64,000 nucleotides of DNA, taken from the NCBI GenBank assembly GCA_963781725.1, contig CAWAGV010000002.1, positions 3,906,001 to 3,970,000 on the forward strand, read 5' to 3'. The notes under the pieces were generated by a model, which worked only from the letters and a program-made list of their open reading frames with translations, searched no databases and was not told the DNA's origin. Origin of the DNA: BOG-931 sp963781725 (GTDB lineage: Bacteria > Pseudomonadota > Alphaproteobacteria > Rhizobiales > Xanthobacteraceae). Shown here one piece after another: positions 1 through 7,890 of the stretch (positions within the stretch are counted from its first letter, which is position 1; the number at the start of each line of letters is the position of its first letter). The translations under genes and the position numbers were made by a program.

Positions 1-404
1 GGCACGTTCGGATTGACCGCGACCACCTGCGGCGACGTCGAGATGATCGTGACCGGGGTAAAGTCCTTGAGCGGGTCGTAGGGCAGGTTGGTGTTGGTCA
101 CCGAAGCGACGGCGAAGTCGTTGGTCGACACCAGGAGCGTGTAGCCGTCGGGGGCGGAATGGGCGACCTGGCCGGCGCCGACCGCGCCGCTCGCGCCGGA
201 CACGTTCTCGACGAAGAACGATTGCCCGAGCCGTTCGCCGAGCTTCTGCGCCACCAGCCGGGCGATCAGGTCGGTCGGGCCGCCCGGAGGATAGGGCACC
301 ACGATGCGCACCTGCCGCGTCGGGTAGCCGCCTTGCTGGGCGTGGGAAGCTGCGGGCGCCAGCGCCAGCGCCGCCAAAATACCAAGAACGATCCTGCGTT
401 TCAT
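1..404 (-). CDS. Bug/TctC-family periplasmic tricarboxylate receptor (3' end cut off)
   Basis: The reverse strand reads from an ATG at 404 off the left edge, giving about 134 residues. A signal peptide is visible (MKRRIVLGILAALALAPAAS, cleavage probably after the next few residues at HAQ). The mature start YPTRQVRIVVPYPPGGPTD and the later GASGAVGA and PDGYTLLV segments are hallmarks of the Bug (TctC) family, which binds small carboxylates or other metabolites in the periplasm, often for TctAB transport. No TctA or TctB gene is in the window, so the ligand and partner are unknown. The C-terminal lobe is missing only because of the window edge. Confidence 0.9.
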   Translation of the reverse strand, partial: MKRRIVLGILAALALAPAASHAQQGGYPTRQVRIVVPYPPGGPTDLIARLVAQKLGERLGQSFFVENVSGASGAVGAGQVAHSAPDGYTLLVSTNDFAVASVTNTNLPYDPLKDFTPVTIISTSPQVVAVNPNV

Positions 405-438
405 GACGAACTCCCTCCCAATCAGCAACGCTCGAAGG

Positions 439-533
439 CCCTCATGCTGAGGAGCATTGCGCAGCAATGCGTCTCGAAGCATGTGGCTCCCCATCCTTCG
501 AGACGCGCCCTGCGGGCGCTCCTCAGGATGAGG
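439..533. repeat. Dispersed palindromic intergenic repeat (CATCCTGAGG/CCTCGAAGGATG type)
   Basis: Two inward-facing arms resemble CTCAGGATGAGG and its complement, with inner palindromes GCATTGCGCAGCAATGC and GCGCCCTGCGGGCGC. The CATCCTGAGG and CTTCGAG motifs return at 7779-7912 and 10403-10541, so this is one member of a family. Such elements are abundant between genes in Bradyrhizobium-like genomes. It lies between the divergent TctC and acyl-CoA synthetase genes; no gene is supported in 405-702. Confidence 0.75.
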
Positions 534-702
534 CCCAGTATCTGGCGGCTCATTTTCGCCGCGCGTTTGCCGATACTCTATGCGCCGCACGAGCTGCCGG
601 AAAGCGCGCAGCCATGCAATATCGGATATTGTGCAGGTCGCCGGTGCAGGCTGTCCTGAACGGACGATGACACAATAATAATGAACTGGGAGCGGCGTCC
701 GG

Positions 703-2259
703 ATGTCCCTAACGTGTGGCGATCTGATCAAGCGCGGCCGCGCGCTTTACGGCAGCCAGACCGCGCTGATTTTCGAAGACCGGCGCTACACCTTCGCCGG
801 GCAGGCGGCGCGGATGGCGCGGCTCGCCAATGCCTTGCTGGGCAAGGGGCTGCGCAAGCAGGATCGTGTCGCCATTCTGGCGCGCAATTGCAGCGAATAC
901 ATCGAGTGCTTCGGCGCCGGCGAGCTTGCCGGCTTCGTCACCGTCAATCTCAACAGCCGGCTGGCGCAGCCCGAGCTGGCCGCGATCTGCCAGGACTGCC
1001 AGCCGGCCGTGCTGATCTACGCGGAAGAGTTCGCCGCGCAGGCCAATGCCATTGCGGCGCAGGTGTCGAGCATCCGGTTGCGGATCGCGTTCAGCGCGAA
1101 CGGCGCGGCATCGCCCTATGAAAGCCTGCTCGCGTCCGCAAGCGCCGAGATGCCGCCGGTCGCGCCGGAGCCCGGCGACACCGCTTACATCATGTACACC
1201 AGCGGCACCACCGGCGGTTCGAAAGGCGTGATGATCAGTCACGCCGCGATGGCCGAAGCGACCCGGATGCTGGGGGCTGAGTCCGGCATCGTGCCGACCG
1301 ACAAGACGCTGATCGTGATGCCGCTGTTTCACCTCGGCGGCAAGATCGAGCAGATGAATTTCAGCCTGATGGGCGCGACCGTCGTGCTCAAGACCGCATT
1401 CGATCCGGACGACATCCTTGCCACCATCGAGCGGGAAAAAATTACCGCCGGGCATTTCGCGCCGCTGATGGTGCAGCGGATGGTCGAGGTGCTCGACACC
1501 AAGCCGTATGACGTCAGCACGCTGCGCTGCGTGCACTATGCGTCCGCGCCGATGCCGGTTCCGGCGCTGCGCCGGGCGATCGAAAAAATGGGCCCGATCT
1601 TCGTGCAGGTCTACGGCATGACCGAGTGCCTGACCTGCACGATCCTGAAAGCGCACCATCACCTGATCGACGGCACGGACGCCGAACGGCGGCGTCTCGC
1701 CTCGGCGGGCCAGCCGGCGCTCGGCAACGAAGTGCGGATCGTGCGCGATGACGGCAGCGCCTGCGAGACCGGCGAGATCGGCGAGATCATTTTCCGCTCG
1801 CCGACGGCGATGACCGGCTACTGGAACAAGAGCACGCTGACCGCCGAAATCCTGCGCGACGGCTGGCTGCACACCCAGGATCTGGGCTTTGTCGACGATG
1901 CCGGATTTGTCTTCGTCGTCGACCGCAAGAAGGACATGATCATTTCCGGCGGCGAGAACATCTATTCATGGGAGGTCGAAGAGGCGTTGCGCGCGCACCC
2001 CGCCGTCGCCGAGGTCGCGGTGATCGCGGTGCCGGACCAGCAATGGGGCGAGTCGGTGAAAGCCTGCGTGCAACTGCGGCCGGGCAGCACCGCGACCGCG
2101 GACGCGCTGATCGAACATACCCGCACGCTGATCGCGAGCTACAAGAAGCCCAAGAGCATCGATTTCGTCGAAAGCCTGCCGCGGCTGTTCAACAGCAAGA
2201 TCGACAAGAAAGCGCTGCGGGCGCCGTACTGGCAGGGGCAGGAGCGGCAGGTTTCTTAA
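703..2259 (+). CDS. Acyl-CoA synthetase / AMP-dependent ligase
   Basis: A 518-residue class I adenylate-forming enzyme that would activate a carboxylic acid as acyl-AMP and transfer it to CoA. The P-loop-like motif YTSGTTGGSKG lies near residue 165, the adenine-binding YGMTE near residue 305, and the hinge and C-terminal motifs DRKKDMIISGGENIYSWEVE near residue 405, followed by the catalytic-lysine region near the end (NSKIDKKALR). Length fits medium/long-chain or aromatic acyl-CoA ligases. GGGAG at 688-692 supports the ATG at 703. The neighbouring TctC receptor is divergent, so the substrate cannot be inferred from an operon. Confidence 0.93.
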   Translation: MSLTCGDLIKRGRALYGSQTALIFEDRRYTFAGQAARMARLANALLGKGLRKQDRVAILARNCSEYIECFGAGELAGFVTVNLNSRLAQPELAAICQDCQPAVLIYAEEFAAQANAIAAQVSSIRLRIAFSANGAASPYESLLASASAEMPPVAPEPGDTAYIMYTSGTTGGSKGVMISHAAMAEATRMLGAESGIVPTDKTLIVMPLFHLGGKIEQMNFSLMGATVVLKTAFDPDDILATIEREKITAGHFAPLMVQRMVEVLDTKPYDVSTLRCVHYASAPMPVPALRRAIEKMGPIFVQVYGMTECLTCTILKAHHHLIDGTDAERRRLASAGQPALGNEVRIVRDDGSACETGEIGEIIFRSPTAMTGYWNKSTLTAEILRDGWLHTQDLGFVDDAGFVFVVDRKKDMIISGGENIYSWEVEEALRAHPAVAEVAVIAVPDQQWGESVKACVQLRPGSTATADALIEHTRTLIASYKKPKSIDFVESLPRLFNSKIDKKALRAPYWQGQERQVS

Positions 2260-2363
2260 AGGTTTGCGGCGCTACTCACGGGTTATCCCACGCGCCGCTC
2301 GCGACATTCACCGCGTGCTGTCCAGGAATCTACAATCAATTATCAAATCTAAAAGAAAGCGCA

Positions 2364-2915
2364 CTAAGCGCGTCGGAGCTTTTCTTTGAGCCAAATCCAT
2401 GCCTGGGAGGGACGGCATGAGCCTTTCGCGCCTCGACGCTCCCACACCATTTCTTGACGTGCGCGATCTATCAACAAAGGGCGATATTTTCTGATGGCGT
2501 CTGACGCAATATCATATTCTTCCTCTGGGTCGACGGTCCCATAGGGATCGTCGGCGGTCTGCTTATCAAGCTCCTGATATAGCTCGATGAAGCGATCAGA
2601 AAGAATGAGGTAGTCGGAAGCGAACACTTCAGCTAAACGGCGCCAGTGCATTGCCGTTTTCTCAACGTGAGTAGAGTGATATTGCTCAAAAAAGGTATGA
2701 AAATCGGTTTCTGATATATACACATCACTCGAATTGAAATTCGTCTCTATCTTTCCGAGTTCGGCAATGATTGTGCCATAAGCTACTCGCCGCAAGTTCC
2801 ACAATCTTTCTTCGTAAGAGCGCTTGGACGTCAGCCAGTTTGCCAGTATTACGCCACCAAAAGCGCTGGCAGACGAAACGATAGCAACTGAAATCGTTGT
2901 GAGACTGTCAGGCAT
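2364..2915 (-). CDS. Hypothetical protein with one N-terminal membrane helix (island gene 3)
   Basis: A 183-residue protein. Residues about 5-27 form one hydrophobic segment (SVAIVSSASAFGGVILANWL), followed at once by a basic, helical region (TSKRSYEERLWNLRR) and a soluble, acidic, probably all-helical C-terminus. The family was not recognised. Its ATG overlaps the stop of the upstream TcmP gene by one base (TAATG at 2913-2917), which implies translational coupling and a shared role. The region is visibly AT-richer than the flanks: 2701-2760 holds 21 G+C of 60. A membrane-anchored accessory or effector for the two upstream genes is possible, but that is inference. Confidence 0.75.
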   Translation of the reverse strand: MPDSLTTISVAIVSSASAFGGVILANWLTSKRSYEERLWNLRRVAYGTIIAELGKIETNFNSSDVYISETDFHTFFEQYHSTHVEKTAMHWRRLAEVFASDYLILSDRFIELYQELDKQTADDPYGTVDPEEEYDIASDAIRKYRPLLIDRARQEMVWERRGAKGSCRPSQAWIWLKEKLRRA

Positions 2916-3799
2916 TAAACTTTTGGCGAAGTTGGTGCTTCTCCCCAGAGTTCAGCTAAATCTTTTTGTAGCCTTTTCATCGCTTCGCGATCGTCAGTCG
3001 CGTGACGATAAGCCCTGCTCATGAGAACTGGTGCCTGATCATGATCGGAGGCGTGAACCATATGGTACATGACGGTGCCCCCCTTTTTTCGGCTGTATAT
3101 TTCCCACGCGTAGGCGTGTTTGTATCCAAGTTCCTCCCGAAACCGTTTGCACACCAACTCAGCGCGCACACGCGAGTTCATCCCGAGCAGCGTGCGCCAG
3201 TCCGGCGACCCCCACCACTTATCTAACCTTTCGGTCTTTTTCGTCGCCTTGAGAGCGCGATCAAGCCAGCCGGTTGCGAGAAAATAAAAAAGTTCGATTT
3301 TGTGGGTGCGTTTGTGATTGGCCAGCGTGATCAGTGTTTGCCACTCACATTCAAACGTGCGCTGATCAAGCAGGCAAAAAGATGCCGTGGTGTCGGTGAT
3401 GCCGCTTTCTGCTAGAACGGCTTCGACGTTCAAATTGAAGTCGCCAGGACGAACATGACTCTGTCGGCCTTTAACGCGTGGCTGACTCGCGACCAGCTTT
3501 TCGAGCTTCTTGATCCCCTTCGAATCCATATCACAGAGATAAAAACGACGCAGAAAAGCCGGTCTCGATTTTAAGACTAACTTGGCCGCCCAGCTCTCAG
3601 GTTTCTCCTTTGCCTGCGGCGCAGCAAAGCCATCAATATAAACGCCATGTCTCGTTATCAGGACAAAATAGAAAAGATATCGTTCGATCAGCTTCGCTTT
3701 ATTTTCAGTCCAGATGGGGTTCGCCGCTGGCTTGAATTTGATGGGCTTTTCGCCGGCCGGCGGAAGATCAGAAAATAGATTGCCTTGTTTCATATCCAA
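2915..3799 (-). CDS. tcmP: Three-Cys-motif partner protein TcmP
   Basis: A 294-residue protein matching the TcmP family, named because it is encoded beside three-Cys-motif (DUF5131) proteins. Visible landmarks are YIDGFAAPQ near residue 55, RFYLCDMD near 85, RPGDFNLNV near 115, LLDQRTFECEW near 140 and KIELFYFLATGWLDRA near 165. The order DxFAxxx, acidic strand end, GDF and LLD recalls a class I SAM-dependent methyltransferase Rossmann fold. The first loop is APQ where a glycine-rich loop is usual, so activity here is uncertain. It starts 5 nt after the DUF5131 gene stops and overlaps the next gene by 1 nt. The biochemical function is unknown. Confidence 0.85.
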   Translation of the reverse strand: MDMKQGNLFSDLPPAGEKPIKFKPAANPIWTENKAKLIERYLFYFVLITRHGVYIDGFAAPQAKEKPESWAAKLVLKSRPAFLRRFYLCDMDSKGIKKLEKLVASQPRVKGRQSHVRPGDFNLNVEAVLAESGITDTTASFCLLDQRTFECEWQTLITLANHKRTHKIELFYFLATGWLDRALKATKKTERLDKWWGSPDWRTLLGMNSRVRAELVCKRFREELGYKHAYAWEIYSRKKGGTVMYHMVHASDHDQAPVLMSRAYRHATDDREAMKRLQKDLAELWGEAPTSPKV

Positions 3800-3804
3800 G
3801 CCAG

Positions 3805-4671
3805 CTATGCAGCGACGGTAAACCTCGACTTGAGTGTAGGGAACTTGCGGTACAGTTGTCCGTCTAAAATTGCACCACCTTTGCCGTTGCTTGGCGGATC
3901 GATAAGTGCGGCCTGGGCGAAAGAACGCCCTCCCTCGAAGACTAGCGGATTATTGATGTAGCTCCCCCATTGCTTGAGAAAGGGAGAGGCGCCGACTCGA
4001 TGACACTCGGCAATCGCCGCCCGCACCCACAAAGGATTGGTAGGCCGAAGACGATCGGCGCGGACGCCACTCTCCCCGCCAATGATCAGCCAGTCCGGGG
4101 CCACATCGTCTATCAACAGGCTACCGATAGCGCCCATGGCCGGCTCGTAGCTGACAAAGCGAATTACAGCCGGAATTTTCAACAGATGCGACCAACGCTG
4201 TTTGTAGGCGTCCGAGTCTTCGGCCGTAATGCCCAACCAGACATTCGGATAACCATCACCCCAATCAGCAGGAAGCATTTTCCTAATGTTCTGAGGACGC
4301 TTTGTTAGAAATTGCCAATCGAGCTGATCACATTCTTGCACCAATTTGAAGAGATCAGCCCGCCAAGCGGGATCGGCTTGGTTATCGAATACGTCAGCGA
4401 GTGAAGCACAAAAAACTCGTTGTCTTCGTCCCATTCGACGCTGAAATTCTTCTGCGGCGGCGTTCCATTTCAACGGGCCACGCCAGTACGCTTCCGTCGT
4501 CCGCTTGCGAGGCTGGTCTCCCCACACGACCTGTCCGCTTCGTTTTGACCATGCTTCTGCGTAACAAGAATCACACGCCGAAGGCTTGCCGGCGCGGCGG
4601 TTAATCTTGGTGCAGCCCAGCCACGGATTGAAGGTTGAGTCTGTCCATTCAATTTTTGAGACAGAAGCCAT
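3805..4671 (-). CDS. DUF5131 / phage Gp37-Gp68 family protein (three-Cys motif, putative radical SAM)
   Basis: 288 residues from the chosen ATG at 4671, which has GGGGA about 6 nt upstream; an in-frame ATG at 4749 would add 26 unconserved residues. The start KIEWTDSTFNPWLGCTKIN and then ACDSCYAEAW give the three cysteines C-x13-C-x2-C, the cluster-binding arrangement expected of radical-SAM-like enzymes. WQFLTKRP, NVWLGITAE, RFVSYEPAMG and WLIIGGESG are typical conserved blocks of the Gp37/Gp68 family. It is first gene of a three-gene unit with TcmP and a one-TM protein. The substrate is unknown; the family is frequent on phages and mobile DNA. Confidence 0.88.
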   Translation of the reverse strand: MASVSKIEWTDSTFNPWLGCTKINRRAGKPSACDSCYAEAWSKRSGQVVWGDQPRKRTTEAYWRGPLKWNAAAEEFQRRMGRRQRVFCASLADVFDNQADPAWRADLFKLVQECDQLDWQFLTKRPQNIRKMLPADWGDGYPNVWLGITAEDSDAYKQRWSHLLKIPAVIRFVSYEPAMGAIGSLLIDDVAPDWLIIGGESGVRADRLRPTNPLWVRAAIAECHRVGASPFLKQWGSYINNPLVFEGGRSFAQAALIDPPSNGKGGAILDGQLYRKFPTLKSRFTVAA

Positions 4672-4913
4672 CGATGTTCCCCACGCCGGCCTACGACATT
4701 GTCGAAAAGAGATTGATAAATGGTGCCGGGCCGGTGTCATTGGAAGCAATTTGGAACACAGCGTGAAGCGGGACTTTTCATTCCGCGACTAGGCGCTTGA
4801 CTTTTATGTTCCCTTTTTGTTCTAATCTGGCAGCCGGCAGAAGTCGAGGGAGTAGAGCGTGTGTGCTCTGGTGCGAGTGCGTTCGCAGGAGGATCCGTCC
4901 GCGTCGGAGACGC

Positions 4914-5060
4914 GGGTTGAACCGCGACCGCATGCCGGCCATCATTCCGATCCCGCAGCACGCGCGCTGGCTCAGCCCGGAGCCCGATCCGCGAGACCTG
5001 CTGAGGCCTTATCCGGCCCGGCTGATGAAGCTCATTCCGAAGATTCCGAAGCGGAAATAA
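4914..5060 (+). pseudogene. Remnant of the C-terminus of an SOS response-associated peptidase (SRAP/YedK)
   Basis: The frame ending at 5060 reads RDRMPAIIPI, then RWLSPEPDPRDLLRPYPA, matching the C-terminal HDRMP...W.LLRPYPA block of the SRAP (YedK/HMCES) family, which crosslinks to abasic sites in single-stranded DNA. The histidine usually found before DRMP, a catalytic residue in YedK, reads as arginine here. The upstream in-frame sequence (4797-4913) is Arg-rich and unlike SRAP, and the N-terminal catalytic cysteine and most of the domain are absent. This is a truncated relic at the edge of the accessory island; the island or a repeat-driven deletion may have removed the 5' part. Confidence 0.7.
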
Positions 5061-5250
5061 TTGTTTTTTAGCGCGTCTATGCAAGCGAGCCCACCCCGGC
5101 GTTAGCGCCTCATTCTTGCGGTGAGCGTAAGCCAGATGTGACGCTGGTTTCTGGGCGGGCTCACCCGCGCACCGATCCGGCTGACGCCGCGTTCGCTTTT
5201 CACCGTCGCGCGCTTGAACCGGGGCGATCCGGCTGTTACCTGCGACATGC

Positions 5251-5363
5251 GCGGTCGTGGTGAAATGGTAGACACAGCGGCTTGCTCAGCGCCGCGATAG
5301 CCGGTGTTGAAGGAAGCCGCCGGGGTAACTCCCATAAGGGTTCGACTCCCTTCGGCCGCACCA
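5251..5363 (+). tRNA. Leu-type (class II) tRNA-like gene with an abnormal anticodon region
   Basis: The acceptor pairs GCGGTCG (5251-5257) with CGGCCGC (5353-5359), followed by A and an encoded CCA. The D arm is GTG/CAC (5260-5262, 5273-5275), the T arm AAGGG/CCCTT with loop TTCGACT, and a variable arm GGGGTAACTCCC sits at 5322-5333. The anticodon stem GCGGC (5277-5281) pairs with GCCGC at 5316-5320, leaving 34 nt where 7 are expected; removing 27 nt would give a standard 86-nt tRNA-Leu. A second GCCGC at 5291-5295 could instead close a 9-nt loop. No anticodon can be assigned safely, so this is either a disrupted tRNA or an unusual functional one. Confidence 0.72.
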
Positions 5364-5398
5364 CTTTCATTTATTTCGCAGAGTCCGCAGGAGCCGCT

Positions 5399-6475
5399 AT
5401 GAACATTCACCGGCGCGATGTATTGCGTCTTGGCGGAGCGGTCGCCGCCTGGCCATGCGTCGCGCGAGCGCAACAACCGGCGCAGCTCACACAGTCGCAA
5501 CGGGATGCGCTTGATGCTTACAACAGCGCCTTAAACGGCTTTCGCGACGTCTTGCGTGAGCGACGGGCTCAGCTCAATGCGCATCAGCCGTTACCGAATT
5601 TGCCAGGACAGGCGCTTTACCTCGCGCGGATCCGCACGATGAGCGCCTATAAGGATCTGACCGACGCTGTTCCGGCGAAAATTGGCAGAGCCAATAAATT
5701 CGGTATTCCTCCCGCGTACTTTGATGCCGACAGCGAACCGCTGATCGATGAATACCGGGCGCTGTTCGACATCCTGGAGGCGCCGCCCGCTAACGCGCAG
5801 AATTCGGACACGCCATTCAAGGACGTGGTCGATCTGGGCACCGCCATCGCGCGCGCCAAGGGCCTTGATGCAACGCATGCTGACGTTGCCGGCCGGATCA
5901 GCTTGGGCCTGTTCTTTGCCGAGACCAATGGCAAACAGAACGTCGGCAATGCGCGCTCCAATACTTACAAGGGGAGCTTTCAAACCGGCCCCGCTGAAGA
6001 CCAGAACGGTCAAAAAAAATGGGCCGCGCTGAAAAAGTCGATAGCGGTGTTCAATCCCGCCCTGATCGCGCGTGACGACAGGGAAGAGGCGAGGGCCGGC
6101 ACTCTGGATCATCGGTTCAATCACTGGACGGCGGTGAGAGACGGCCTTGCCAACGCCCATGCCGATCTTTTTGCGGACATACCGGTGATCGCGAAAGCGC
6201 TGCCGGACCCGATCGATCAAATGAAGCTGTTCGAGCTGATTCAGATCATTCCCAGTCCGACCAGGGCGGCGCTTAGGTCCGGTGGCGTGACCGGCTACAG
6301 GATTTCCGACCCACGGATCATGGGATTTCTCCGCAACAACAGCATTTTCACTTTTGGAAAAGCCGACAGGGCGAAAACATCCGCGACGATCCGCGAGGTT
6401 CTCGATGCGATGTGGCTGTTCGATGAAAAGTTTGAACGAGCGCTGGCGCTGTTCGGGCAGATCAAGTCTAAATGA
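5399..6475 (+). CDS. Secreted protein of unknown function with Tat-type signal
   Basis: 358 residues from the ATG at 5399 (GGAG at 5390-5393). The N-terminus HRRDVLRLGGAVAAWPCVARA is a twin-arginine signal with AxA-like cleavage. The mature part is helical and rich in charged residues. A segment near residue 180 (LGLFFAETNGKQNVGN, then YKGSFQTG) faintly resembles the catalytic-Glu region of lysozyme-fold transglycosylases, but this is weak and no family is claimed. Its leader and first codons are almost identical to those of the Bug gene at 6775, pointing to duplication of a 5' segment. It starts 35 nt after the tRNA-like gene. Confidence 0.75.
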   Translation: MNIHRRDVLRLGGAVAAWPCVARAQQPAQLTQSQRDALDAYNSALNGFRDVLRERRAQLNAHQPLPNLPGQALYLARIRTMSAYKDLTDAVPAKIGRANKFGIPPAYFDADSEPLIDEYRALFDILEAPPANAQNSDTPFKDVVDLGTAIARAKGLDATHADVAGRISLGLFFAETNGKQNVGNARSNTYKGSFQTGPAEDQNGQKKWAALKKSIAVFNPALIARDDREEARAGTLDHRFNHWTAVRDGLANAHADLFADIPVIAKALPDPIDQMKLFELIQIIPSPTRAALRSGGVTGYRISDPRIMGFLRNNSIFTFGKADRAKTSATIREVLDAMWLFDEKFERALALFGQIKSK

Positions 6476-6511
6476 CGGGTCATCATTTTCTCACCGTCAC
6501 CACCGGGCATA

Positions 6512-6705
6512 GCCGTTCGGAAGAACGGCGTCGCTTCGCTCGCCTATGACCCGGTGGTCCATGCTGAGAGGCCACATGGATTGCCGGATCAAGTCCGTCA
6601 ATGACGCCTGTTTCGTCATGGCCGGGCTCGTCCCGGCCATCCACGTCTTTGAGCCATCGAAATTGAGGAAGACGTGGATGCCCGGCACAAGGCCGGGCAT
6701 GACGA
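6512..6705. repeat. Intergenic repeat cluster: GCCGTTCGGAAGAACGGC palindrome plus 'GTCATGGCCGGG' element
   Basis: 6512-6534 holds GCCGTTCGGAAGAACGGC followed by GTCGC, found again at 9216-9238. 6614-6705 is an inverted element whose left arm reads GTCATGGCCGGG...CCATCCACGTCTTT and whose right arm is the near complement ending CCGGGCATGACG. Further copies lie at 9055-9183 and 9741-9860. These are non-coding dispersed repeats; the region 6476-6774 contains no supported gene. Confidence 0.8.
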
Positions 6706-6774
6706 CTGGAAGAATGCGGCTATTCAATCCGCTGGTATTTCGTAGAGTTGGATTGAAGAGTGCAGGGGGCCGCT

Positions 6775-7755
6775 ATGACCATTCACCGGCGCGATTTTAT
6801 CCGGCTTATCGGAATTCCGCCGTTGTCGACGATCGCAGGATATGCGAACGCGCAAGATCAGCCGTCACATTACCCATCGCGCGCCGTCCGCGTTCTCGTC
6901 GGGTTTCCCGCAGGCCTTGCAGCGGACCTCATCGTGCGCGTGGTTTCTCAGTCGATGTCGGAAAAGCTTGGCCAGACTTTCGCGGTTGAGAACCGGCCGG
7001 GCGCAGGCGGCAATATTGCGGCTGAAGCCGTCATCCGGTCGCCGCCGGATGGTTCCACGCTGTTCGCGATCTCCTCGGCCAATGCGGTCAACGCCACCCT
7101 TTATCAGGGGCTCACCTTCGACATCGTCGCGGACACGGTGGCGATTGCCGGAACACACCGGGCGCCGAACGTCATGGTGGTGACGCCATCGCTTCCGGTC
7201 GAAACCGTTCCCGACTTCATCGCCTATGCCAAAGCTCATCCCGGCCAGATCAACTACGCATCGGCTGGATACGGCACCACCAACAACATCTCCGGCGAAC
7301 TGTTCAAGCAGATGACCGGGGTGAACCTGGTCCACGTTCCTTACAAGACGAGCTATTTGCCGGACCTGTTATCCGGGCAAGTCCAGGTCACCTTTGCACC
7401 GGTTGCCGCTTTTCTTTCGCATATTCGCGACGGAAAGCTGCGTGCGTTGGCCGTGACCGGCACCAGCCGGATGGACGCGCTGCCGAACGTCCCGACCGTT
7501 GCGGAATTCGTGCCTGGTTACGAGCTTTACATCTGGGGCGGCTTCGTCGCGCCGAAGAATACGCCGCAAGACATCGTGGCGAAGCTCAACACGGTCATTA
7601 ACGCGTCGCTTGCTGAAGCCGAGGTCAAGGAGAAACTGGCCGCGATGGGCGCCGAGCCTCTTGTGCTGTCCTCCGGCGATTTCGGCAAATTCATTGCTGA
7701 TGAAGTGAAGAAATTGGGTGCGGTGGTTCGCGCCGCCAACATCAAGGCCGATTGA
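6775..7755 (+). CDS. Bug/TctC-family periplasmic solute receptor
   Basis: 326 residues from the ATG at 6775 (GGGGG at 6765-6769). The N-terminus HRRDFIRLIGIPPLSTIAGY, cleaved near YANAQ, could use Tat or Sec. Mature landmarks are YPSRAVRVLVGFPAG, VENRPGAGGNIAAE, PPDGSTLFAI, YASAGYGTTNNISGELFK, LVHVPYKTS and PNVPTVAEFVPGYE, all typical of Bug receptors. The usual GGxxD of the first ligand loop reads AGLAADL, so ligand specificity may differ. No TctAB genes are adjacent. Its last ~120 bp are duplicated at 8877-8996. Confidence 0.92.
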   Translation: MTIHRRDFIRLIGIPPLSTIAGYANAQDQPSHYPSRAVRVLVGFPAGLAADLIVRVVSQSMSEKLGQTFAVENRPGAGGNIAAEAVIRSPPDGSTLFAISSANAVNATLYQGLTFDIVADTVAIAGTHRAPNVMVVTPSLPVETVPDFIAYAKAHPGQINYASAGYGTTNNISGELFKQMTGVNLVHVPYKTSYLPDLLSGQVQVTFAPVAAFLSHIRDGKLRALAVTGTSRMDALPNVPTVAEFVPGYELYIWGGFVAPKNTPQDIVAKLNTVINASLAEAEVKEKLAAMGAEPLVLSSGDFGKFIADEVKKLGAVVRAANIKAD

Positions 7756-7797
7756 TATTTGAGCCGACACTCAGTTCCGTCATCCTGAGGTGCGAGC

Positions 7798-7890
7798 CAT
7801 TAGCGCGTTTACGCGCGTCTTCGCGCGCCATGAGCGCGTTTACGCGCGTCTTCGCGCGCCATGAGCGCGTTTACGCGCGTCTTCGCGCGC
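7798..7890. repeat. Three tandem copies of a 31-bp GC-rich repeat
   Basis: The unit begins CATGAGCGCGTTTACGCGCG and continues TCTTCGCGCGC. Copies lie at 7798-7828 (one mismatch, CATTAG), 7829-7859 and 7860-7890, followed by a partial TATGGCGCGC. Each unit is internally palindromic (GCGCGTTTACGCGC). The array sits inside a dispersed repeat whose outer arms are CATCCTGAGG (7780) and CCTCGAAGGATG (7901), so it is a local expansion of that element's spacer. There are no spacers, so it is not a CRISPR array. Confidence 0.85.

Noticed and set aside
709..1872. 387-residue minus-strand open frame
   Set aside because: Arg/His-rich shadow of the acyl-CoA synthetase gene in the opposite frame, with no domain.
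5251..5363. Selenocysteine tRNA, tmRNA or group I intron-containing tRNA
   Set aside because: Acceptor is 7 bp and T stem 5 bp, unlike tRNA-Sec; no mRNA-like domain for tmRNA; the 27-nt insert is far too short for a group I intron.
7798..7890. Possible CRISPR array
   Set aside because: Copies are directly adjacent, with no spacers and no cas genes.
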